Shown here piece after piece: positions 46,605 through 52,074 of a stretch of DNA of 52,074 bases. The stretch spans positions 1 through 52,074 of the forward strand of contig CAMLIK010000009.1 in NCBI GenBank assembly GCA_946480175.1, written 5' to 3'. The DNA comes from an uncultured Gilliamella sp. GTDB lineage: Bacteria; Pseudomonadota; Gammaproteobacteria; Enterobacterales; Orbaceae. A program made the translations under genes and the position numbers. Under the pieces are notes generated by a model. It saw only the letters and a list, made by a program, of their open reading frames with translations. It had not been told where the DNA came from and did no database searches. Position 1 is the stretch's first letter. Each line of letters opens with the position of its first letter.

Positions 46605-47846
46605 TTATTTATATACTCCATACTGCCTAAGTTTATTCGCAATTGCGGTGTGGGATACCCCTAATCTTTTGGCAAGTTTTCTTGAGCTTGGATATTTGAC
46701 ATAAAGACTTTTTAGGACTTCTTTTTCATAGTTTTTAATCATTTCATCTAGCGTTTTATTGTCAACATCCCTAATCAATGAGATCTGAGTTGAAGTTATT
46801 GCTGGTAAAACAATGTCTTTTACCGTCAATTGTGAAGATGTCAACTGAGCTAATGCGGAATAAAGTACATTTTTAAGCTGTCTAACATTACCCGGCCAAG
46901 AGTACTGAGTTAAATAAGCAATAACATCTTGACTCACGGTTGGCGCATCAATGCCCTGCTTATTAGCAAATTCATCAATAAAGATATGTGTCAGTGGCGC
47001 AATATCATCCAGACGTTCTTGTAATGAAGGCAAGTTTAGAGATAACACATTTAAGCGATAATAAAGATCTTTCCTAAATTTTCCTTGTTCCACCAATTCG
47101 GCTAAATCAACTTTAGTTGCGCAGATGATTCTAACATCAACATAAACTTCGTTATCATCGCCTACTCGTCTAAAAAATCCATCGTTAATAAAACGCAATA
47201 ATTTGGTTTGCATTTGGAATGACATTTCATCGATGCCATCAAGTAATACAGAGCCACCATTAGCTTGCTCAAAAAAACCTCTTTTACTTTCTAGTGCTCC
47301 TGGATAAGCCCCTGCAGCATGGCCATAAAGCTCACTTTCAACGACATCATCAGGCATAGCGGCACAATTGAGCCCTAAAAAGGTTTGATCTCCTCTAGGG
47401 CTATATTGATGGCACGCGCTAGCCAGCAAATCCTTACCAGTACCTGTTTCACCGGTTATTAGCAATGGTTCTCGTTGCATTGAAAATGCTTTAGCCTGAG
47501 CAATCAGTTTTTGCATGGGTTGACTTTGAGTGGCAAAAATATCAAAAGCATGACTGTCAACGACATTGATTTTTGATAATCGTCTTTTTAAATATTCAAC
47601 CGGTTGCAAGATAAAGATAGATTTGGATGATTCATTGACTTTTTGTAATAAAAAATATTGCGAATTTATAACAATAATCGAGTCAACATCGGCAGTTAAA
47701 TTAAATGTTAAATCCAAATTAAGTGCATTTTGAAAATCAAATTTTTGGTTTAACTGAAGTAAATTAGTGGGAAATAACACTTTAGCCGCCTTATTATAAG
47801 CTAGCAATTGTGAATTATTATCGATTTCAATGATGGCTGCTTGCAT
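46605..47846 (-). CDS. tyrR: TyrR-family aromatic amino acid regulator, ACT domain missing
   Basis: 413 residues from the ATG at 47846, chosen because GGAAGA lies five bases upstream; an in-frame ATG at 47867 has no such site. A PAS-like segment (about 8-80), an AAA+ domain (about 98-330) and a Fis-type C-terminal helix-turn-helix (387-413, RKLAKRLGVSHTAIANKLRQYG, very close to E. coli TyrR). E. coli TyrR has 513 residues, with an N-terminal ACT domain absent here. Walker A is GETGTGKD (132-139); Walker B reads LLDGIDEM, glycine replacing the usual glutamate (position 204). The sigma-54 loop is GAYPGA instead of GAFTGA. It is likely a sigma-70 repressor or activator with altered ligand sensing. 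Overlaps the nagZ end by 20 bases. Confidence 0.88.
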   Translation of the reverse strand: MQAAIIEIDNNSQLLAYNKAAKVLFPTNLLQLNQKFDFQNALNLDLTFNLTADVDSIIVINSQYFLLQKVNESSKSIFILQPVEYLKRRLSKINVVDSHAFDIFATQSQPMQKLIAQAKAFSMQREPLLITGETGTGKDLLASACHQYSPRGDQTFLGLNCAAMPDDVVESELYGHAAGAYPGALESKRGFFEQANGGSVLLDGIDEMSFQMQTKLLRFINDGFFRRVGDDNEVYVDVRIICATKVDLAELVEQGKFRKDLYYRLNVLSLNLPSLQERLDDIAPLTHIFIDEFANKQGIDAPTVSQDVIAYLTQYSWPGNVRQLKNVLYSALAQLTSSQLTVKDIVLPAITSTQISLIRDVDNKTLDEMIKNYEKEVLKSLYVKYPSSRKLAKRLGVSHTAIANKLRQYGVYK

Positions 47847-48873
47847 GATAATCTTCCCACTTTTCATTCAATTTCATTAAATTATTATGACGAACTTGCC
47901 ACTCATGACTCTTTATTAAGTCAGCATAACTTATTTTTGTACTCGTTAATAACTGTTTTGCCTTATCTGTTAATAACGATTGTTTTTTATTTAAACAATT
48001 TAATGCATCTAAAATAGCTAATGTGCCATTTCGATTATTACAAGCCAATAATAAATCACAACCAGCATTAAGGGCTGCTTTTGCTCGCTCAGCGTGATTA
48101 CCTAGGATAGCCGCACCTTCCATCGATAAATCATCAGAAAATATAATACCATCAAAATACAATTGTTGGCGTAACACCGTATTGAGCCAAAATGTTGATG
48201 CACTGGCTGGTTTATCATTAAATTCTGGGTAAATAACATGAGCAGGCATAATCGCATCAAGTTTCCTTCTAGCAATCAATTTTGCAAAAATCTGCATATC
48301 ATTTTCAATAAGTGCTTTCGAGCGATGATCAATTGGCGTTTCTTTATGAGAATCAGCAATAACATGGCCATGACCAGGAAAATGTTTACCGGTGGTTTTC
48401 ATGCCAGCTGAATGCATACCATCAATCAAAGATGAAACAACTTGATAAGCAATATTAATATCGGAATGAAAGGAGCGACTGCCAATCGCTAAACAATCGT
48501 GCCCCAAATCTAATACTGGTGCGTAACTAAGATCGATATCATAGGCAATCAATTCCATAGCCAGTAACCAGCCTGCATCAAATGCCAATGACTTAGCTTG
48601 ATCCAGATTATTAAGTAAAGCAAAAGATTGTGCTGGTGGAATAAGGGTAAAGCCTTGCTTAAAACGTTGAACACGACCACCTTCATGGTCAACTGAAATC
48701 AATAAACGCTCAGGAGTTACGATGCGAATATGTTTAATGAGTTCAGTTAATTGTTTTGGACTATCAAAATTACGACTGAATAATATAATACCGGCAACCA
48801 ATGGGTTTTGTAAAAGCTCTACATCGTCATTAGTCAACAACGTACCTTGTACATCGATCAATAAAGGCCCCAT
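47827..48873 (-). CDS. nagZ: NagZ, beta-N-acetylglucosaminidase
   Basis: Cytoplasmic GH3 enzyme of peptidoglycan recycling that removes GlcNAc from GlcNAc-anhydroMur-peptides. The 348 residues show AGIILFSRNFDS, VDHEGGRVQRF, the KHFPGHGHVIADSHKETP loop with its Asp/His acid-base pair and the nucleophile aspartate in IIFSDDLSMEGA. Length fits E. coli (341). Its ATG shares one base with the lpoB stop codon, and its 3' end overlaps tyrR, so hinT-lpoB-nagZ-tyrR read as one operon; E. coli has hinT-ycfL-lpoB-thiK-nagZ. Confidence 0.96.
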   Translation of the reverse strand: MGPLLIDVQGTLLTNDDVELLQNPLVAGIILFSRNFDSPKQLTELIKHIRIVTPERLLISVDHEGGRVQRFKQGFTLIPPAQSFALLNNLDQAKSLAFDAGWLLAMELIAYDIDLSYAPVLDLGHDCLAIGSRSFHSDINIAYQVVSSLIDGMHSAGMKTTGKHFPGHGHVIADSHKETPIDHRSKALIENDMQIFAKLIARRKLDAIMPAHVIYPEFNDKPASASTFWLNTVLRQQLYFDGIIFSDDLSMEGAAILGNHAERAKAALNAGCDLLLACNNRNGTLAILDALNCLNKKQSLLTDKAKQLLTSTKISYADLIKSHEWQVRHNNLMKLNEKWEDYHASSHH

Positions 48874-49490
48874 TATTTACCTGCTCCTTGAGCATTATCC
48901 AAGGTCCCATTAGGCTGAACATCTTTTGATGTTACTCGTTGTAAAATTTCACCCGTTTGCGTTGAAAGTAATTCCATAGAAAGATCAGCATCAACATTTT
49001 CTAATGGAGATTTATAAAGGGTTGTAAAAAGTACATATCCAGCATTCATTGATTTAGCCAGCCCAATCATTTTACTTCGTGAAACAAGTTTATCATCAAC
49101 TGAAATACCTAATGCTTGTTTTGCTTGGATAATTGATTGTCTATCAGCGACAGCAAAAAGGTTTTGCTTATTCATTAATCGATGTAGCGCGTCATCAACC
49201 TGGTTTATCGCTAAATAATCACCACTACGATTTTGAATATCGCTAATTAACAATAAGTTATTGCCATCAATTGAAGATGAAGATTGCAATATTTTATTCA
49301 CAAACGGTGATAATATCGTATTCCAATCAGTTGTTTTTACAATTTGTGGAGGCGTATCAACGACGCCAGCATCATCAGGTGCTTCTATTGGTGCTTTGAC
49401 TTCATTTTTCTGATTAAGACCTAGAAGTTGACATCCTGCTAAGCCAAAAGCCAACATACTCATTACGACGACACGTTTAAACTGTTTCAT
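48873..49490 (-). CDS. lpoB: LpoB, outer-membrane activator of PBP1b
   Basis: An outer-membrane lipoprotein that reaches through the peptidoglycan to activate PBP1b. The 205 residues begin with a lipoprotein signal and lipobox (LAFGLAGCQL, cysteine at 20), then a proline-rich disordered linker (about 30-50) and the globular domain with LLISDIQNRSGDYLAINQVDDAL, FAVADRQSI and SKMIGLAKSMNAGYVLFTTLY. E. coli LpoB has 213 residues with a longer linker. It lies between hinT and nagZ, as in the E. coli cluster. Confidence 0.93.
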   Translation of the reverse strand: MKQFKRVVVMSMLAFGLAGCQLLGLNQKNEVKAPIEAPDDAGVVDTPPQIVKTTDWNTILSPFVNKILQSSSSIDGNNLLLISDIQNRSGDYLAINQVDDALHRLMNKQNLFAVADRQSIIQAKQALGISVDDKLVSRSKMIGLAKSMNAGYVLFTTLYKSPLENVDADLSMELLSTQTGEILQRVTSKDVQPNGTLDNAQGAGK

Positions 49491-49496
49491 AGTAAG

Positions 49497-49844
49497 TTAA
49501 CCTATTAATCGCCCTAAATTCTTACCGCCTAATAAATGCATATGAATATGAAAGACTTCTTGCCCAGCATCTTTATTGCAATTCATAATTAAACGGTAGC
49601 CACTTTCATCAATACCTTCTTGTTTGGCAATTTTAGATGCCACTACCACCATATGACCAAGCAGAGCTTCATCTGTTTCTTCTATATGATTGATGGTCGG
49701 AATCAATTTGTTGGGAATGATTAATATATGTGTAGGCGCTTGCGGAGAAATATCCCGAAATGCTGTAACTTTATCATCTTGATAGACGATATCTGAAGGA
49801 ATTTCACGGCGAATAATCTTACTAAAAATGGTTTCTTCAGCCAT
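49497..49844 (-). CDS. hinT: HinT, purine nucleoside phosphoramidase
   Basis: A HIT-family hydrolase that cleaves AMP-lysine and other adenosine phosphoramidates. The 115 residues show [19 protein letters not shown] at the N-terminus, the [15 protein letters not shown] block, and the histidine triad in [13 protein letters not shown] near the C-terminus. Length agrees with E. coli HinT (119). First gene of the hinT-lpoB-nagZ run; six bases to lpoB. Confidence 0.97.
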   Translation of the reverse strand: MAEETIFSKIIRREIPSDIVYQDDKVTAFRDISPQAPTHILIIPNKLIPTINHIEETDEALLGHMVVVASKIAKQEGIDESGYRLIMNCNKDAGQEVFHIHMHLLGGKNLGRLIG

Positions 49845-49958
49845 ATAAACACTCCTTAAAAAAATAGCTATTAACCTTAAATTTATATTCTGTTAAGAAT
49901 AGCATACTTTAATAACAAAAATGTATAGATATCATTACATTTTTACATCTAGGCCAAA

Positions 49959-49991
49959 TTTTAGAAAAAAAGTTGAGGAACGGAGTTTTTG
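49959..49991 (+). repeat. Dispersed intergenic element, copy C
   Basis: A-rich flank, GTTGAGGAACGGAG, T-run. It matches copy A (8441-8472) in 31 of about 33 positions, including the outer TTTTAGAAAAA and the closing TTTTTG. It lies between the divergent hinT and rpsF genes, about 80 bases before the rpsF promoter. Confidence 0.7.
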
Positions 49992-50072
49992 TGGTTTCTA
50001 ATAGTCGTTTTTTATGATTAAAATTATATTTTGCTTTAAAAAAGCCAAATTGCATTTTTATAATTTATTCGT

Positions 50073-50101
50073 TTGTTAAAGAAGTTAATTTGATATATAA
50101 T
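50073..50101 (+). promoter_or_regulatory. Sigma-70 promoter of the rpsF operon
   Basis: -35 TTGTTA (50073-50078), a 17-base spacer and a perfect -10 TATAAT (50096-50101). The transcript would start near 50108, leaving a leader of about 90 bases before rpsF. Confidence 0.8.
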
Positions 50102-50107
50102 GCGCCG

Positions 50108-50197
50108 TCGATTTCAACCGCTCAATTTTCATGTTCCTTGCTTTCAATGGGTTGCGGTTGCCCCGACAGAAAGCTGATTAATCCGTAGGGAGCGATA
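50108..50197 (+). promoter_or_regulatory. Structured leader of rpsF mRNA, possible S6:S18 autoregulatory element
   Basis: The leader has a stem CAACCGC (50115-50121) with GCGGTTG (50154-50160) and then ATTAATCCGTAGGGAGC directly before the start codon, with an unpaired CCG next to the ribosome-binding site. Known: the S6:S18 complex binds an rpsF leader containing a conserved CCG element in many bacteria. Whether this fold matches that element has not been tested here. Confidence 0.4.
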
Positions 50198-50581
50198 ATG
50201 CGTCATTACGAAATTGTATTTATGGTTCACCCAGATCAAAGTGAACAAGTACCTGGTATGATTGAACGTTATACTGGTACGTTAACCACAGATGGTGGAA
50301 AAATCCACCGTTTAGAAGATTGGGGACGTCGCCAATTAGCCTATCCTATCGAAAAACTGCATAAAGCACATTATGTGTTAATGAATGTAGAAGCAACTCA
50401 AGAAGCAGTAAATGAACTTGAAGATAACTTCCGTTTTAATGATGCAGTAATTCGCAGTTTAATTATGCGTACAAAACACGCTGTAACTGAAACATCACCT
50501 ATGCTAAAAGCTAAAGATGAACGTCGTAGTTCAGAAGAAGATTATAGCGATGTAAACATGGACGATGATTCAGAAGAATAA
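50198..50581 (+). CDS. rpsF: Ribosomal protein S6
   Basis: 30S ribosomal protein that pairs with S18. The 127 residues begin [19 protein letters not shown] and include [24 protein letters not shown] and [21 protein letters not shown], then an acidic tail ending DDDSEE, like the glutamate-tailed S6 of E. coli. GGGAGC precedes the start. First gene of rpsF-priB-rpsR-rplI. Confidence 0.98.
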   Translation: MRHYEIVFMVHPDQSEQVPGMIERYTGTLTTDGGKIHRLEDWGRRQLAYPIEKLHKAHYVLMNVEATQEAVNELEDNFRFNDAVIRSLIMRTKHAVTETSPMLKAKDERRSSEEDYSDVNMDDDSEE

Positions 50582-50876
50582 TCGTTTAGTTTTATCGGGA
50601 TTGATTACCAAAACCCCGATAAAAAAAATGAGTCCCAGTGGAATTTCACACTGCCAGTTTTATTTAGAACACGTTTCTGAACAAATCGAAGCAGGACTTC
50701 CAAGACAAGCATGGTGCTCAATGCCCGTTATTGTCAGTGGACAACAAGATTTGAGTTACAGTATTAAAAAAGGCAGCAAAGTATTAGTAAGTGGCTTTAT
50801 TAGCACACATACTAAACGAGATAAAACTAGTCAATTAGTTTTACATGCTGACCAAATTAAACTATTAGGAGAATAG
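50565..50876 (+). CDS. priB: PriB, primosomal replication protein N
   Basis: A dimeric single-stranded DNA-binding OB-fold protein that stabilises PriA at stalled forks during replication restart. The 103 residues show [44 protein letters not shown] and [27 protein letters not shown], as in E. coli PriB (104). The ATG lies inside rpsF, a 17-base overlap, so translation is likely coupled; the start is set by the conserved NRLVLSG beginning. Confidence 0.96.
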   Translation: MIQKNNRLVLSGLITKTPIKKMSPSGISHCQFYLEHVSEQIEAGLPRQAWCSMPVIVSGQQDLSYSIKKGSKVLVSGFISTHTKRDKTSQLVLHADQIKLLGE

Positions 50877-50880
50877 CCAA

Positions 50881-51108
50881 ATGGCACGTTATTTCCGTCG
50901 TCGCAAATTCTGCCGTTTTACTGCAGAAGGCGTTAAAGAAATTGATTATAAAGATGTTTCTTTATTAAAAAGCTATATCACAGAAAGTGGTAAAATCGTA
51001 CCAAGCCGTATCACTGGTACTAGCGCAAAATATCAACGTCAACTAGCTCGCGCTATCAAACGCGCTCGTTACTTGGCATTATTACCATATACTGACAACC
51101 ATCAGTAA
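50881..51108 (+). CDS. rpsR: Ribosomal protein S18
   Basis: 30S protein, partner of S6. The 75 residues, [17 protein letters not shown] through [47 protein letters not shown], match E. coli S18 (75) in full. It follows priB by four bases. Confidence 0.99.
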   Translation: MARYFRRRKFCRFTAEGVKEIDYKDVSLLKSYITESGKIVPSRITGTSAKYQRQLARAIKRARYLALLPYTDNHQ

Positions 51109-51130
51109 TTAGCAACAGAGGGAACATATA

Positions 51131-51580
51131 ATGCAAATTATTCTACTCGATAAAGTTGCTAATTTAGGCAGCTTAGGTGATCAAGTTAATGTTAAAGCGG
51201 GTTATGCTCGTAACTTTTTGATTCCACAAGGTAAAGCAGTACCTGCGACTAAAAAGAATATTGAATTCTTCGAAGCACGCCGTGCTGAATTAGAAGCAAA
51301 ATTAGCAGAAACATTGAAAGCCGCTGAAGAGCGTGTATCTGAAATCAATGCATTAGGTAAAGTAACTATTACTTCCAAAGCAGGTGATGAAGGTCGTCTA
51401 TTTGGTTCAATTGGTACTCGTGATATCGCTGATGCTGTTAAAGCTCGTGGTATTCAAGTATCAAAAAGCGAAGTACGTTTACCAAATGGTGTATTGCGTA
51501 CTACTGGTGAACACGAAGTGTTATTCCAAGTACACAGCGAAGCTTTTGCAAAAGTTATTGTTGATATTATTCCTGAATAA
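51131..51580 (+). CDS. rplI: Ribosomal protein L9
   Basis: 50S protein with two RNA-binding domains joined by a long helix. The 149 residues open with [19 protein letters not shown] and [20 protein letters not shown], the central helix rich in Ala, Glu and Lys (about 45-75), and a C-terminal domain with [15 protein letters not shown]. Length equals E. coli L9 (149). Last gene of the operon, followed by a strong terminator. Confidence 0.99.
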   Translation: MQIILLDKVANLGSLGDQVNVKAGYARNFLIPQGKAVPATKKNIEFFEARRAELEAKLAETLKAAEERVSEINALGKVTITSKAGDEGRLFGSIGTRDIADAVKARGIQVSKSEVRLPNGVLRTTGEHEVLFQVHSEAFAKVIVDIIPE

Positions 51581-51597
51581 TTATCAAGTAATAAATA

Positions 51598-51636
51598 GCA
51601 ATAAAAAACCCGTTTTCATAACGGGTTTTTTATTGC
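51598..51636. terminator. Strong bidirectional terminator after rplI
   Basis: A perfect 17-bp stem with the GC core AACCCGTT / AACGGGTT and loop TTCAT, with A-run and T-run on either side. It ends the rpsF operon and can also stop the convergent PTS gene. Confidence 0.92.
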
Positions 51637-51706
51637 CTTAATAATCTATTATGTTTTTACTGTTTTTTTTGCCTAAAAAAGAATAGATTCAACACCAACC
51701 TGCAAT

Positions 51707-52074
51707 TTATTCTTCTGTTTGACTTATGGTTTCAGATTTTGCTTGTTCTTCTTTATAAAGTTTGTTGTCATAAATTTTGACAAATGGTAGGTAAATCAAC
51801 AATGCTAAAATTGCTGAAAGTATCGCAACAAACATAGCGCGATAATCACCACCGGTTCCTATAAATGCCCCTAATCCCATTGGTGACGGCCAAGGTATTA
51901 AGGCAATAATTGGTTTCATAAATTCAGTACTAATAGCAAAGTAACCTAAGGTACCACATGCCATAGGCGCTAATAGGAATGGTAAGGCAAGGTATGGATT
52001 ATAAACTATCGGCATACCAAAAATAATTGGCTCATTGATATTAAAAATTGCCGGGACCGCTGAAGCTCGCCCCA
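51707..52074 (-). CDS. PTS sugar transporter, EIIC C-terminal part (cellobiose/lactose type; 5' end outside window)
   Basis: The frame is open to the window's right edge, so this is the last 122 residues of a membrane permease of the phosphotransferase system. The stretch SAVPAIFNINEPIIFGMPIVYN is the conserved substrate loop of the lactose/cellobiose/chitobiose EIIC (CelB/ChbC) family, followed by membrane helices (LALPFLLAPMACGTLGYFA, AMFVAILSAILALLIYLPFV) and a short cytoplasmic tail. Sugar specificity is not set by this part. Confidence 0.85.
   Translation of the reverse strand, partial: GRASAVPAIFNINEPIIFGMPIVYNPYLALPFLLAPMACGTLGYFAISTEFMKPIIALIPWPSPMGLGAFIGTGGDYRAMFVAILSAILALLIYLPFVKIYDNKLYKEEQAKSETISQTEE

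Noticed and set aside
51384-51641. Second open frame overlapping the end of rplI
   Set aside because: Out-of-frame shadow of rplI running into the terminator; no ribosome-binding site.

Overview
This window is AT-rich gammaproteobacterial chromosome with compact operons and long AT-rich gaps. The housekeeping genes (FdhD, GlnK-AmtB, PurEK, UvrB, ModEFABC, LpxH, FolD, TsaB-YoaA, HinT-LpoB-NagZ, RpsF-PriB-RpsR-RplI, TyrR, a DsdC-like regulator) read as relatives of the Enterobacterales/Pasteurellales proteins, and PriB between S6 and S18 is a beta/gammaproteobacterial arrangement. The low GC together with this gene set suggests an Orbales (Gilliamella-like) gut symbiont. That placement is an inference from recalled protein similarity, not from a database search.

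Layout. 1-4.1 kb: end of fdhD, a purine nucleoside phosphorylase with a XapB-type nucleoside permease, and an EamA exporter. 4.1-6.6 kb: a DsdC-like LysR regulator without dsdXA, a roughly 1 kb decayed-looking gap, and one unknown small protein. 6.6-8.5 kb: the glnK-amtB ammonium module with a textbook sigma-54 promoter and an NtrC site. 8.5-14.2 kb: dgt, purEK, a YoaB-type RidA protein and uvrB. 14.5-19.1 kb: the molybdate block modF-modE on the minus strand and modABC on the plus strand, with an almost perfect ModE operator between them; ModC is shortened to the bare ATPase domain. 19.1-25.3 kb: lpxH-ppiB, folD, a YggN-like protein, grxA and tsaB-yoaA.

25.5-46.5 kb is a large accessory surface-glycan locus. 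It holds four GT8 glycosyltransferases, two GT9 (heptosyltransferase-type) enzymes, two tandem MsbA-like ABC exporters, the complete dTDP-L-rhamnose operon rmlBACD with a co-transcribed WaaS-like transferase, a fused GT2-GT4 enzyme, a GT-B enzyme with a repeated coiled-coil tail, and an exported GH42-like protein. I see no Wzx, Wzy, WaaL or chain-length regulator. The simplest reading is a lipooligosaccharide outer core built stepwise on lipid A-core and flipped by an MsbA-type exporter. 46.6-52 kb returns to conserved genes: tyrR (no ACT domain), nagZ, lpoB, hinT, the rpsF-priB-rpsR-rplI operon, and the end of a PTS EIIC gene.

The best unexplained signal is a short non-coding element, core GTTGAGGAACGG with A-rich and T-rich flanks, present three times in intergenic DNA (8441-8472, 22116-22145 inverted, 49959-49991). 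The glycan locus, its coiled-coil glycosyltransferase and its exported glycosidase-like protein are the most interesting coding content. I found no tRNA, rRNA, CRISPR array, prophage or insertion sequence.
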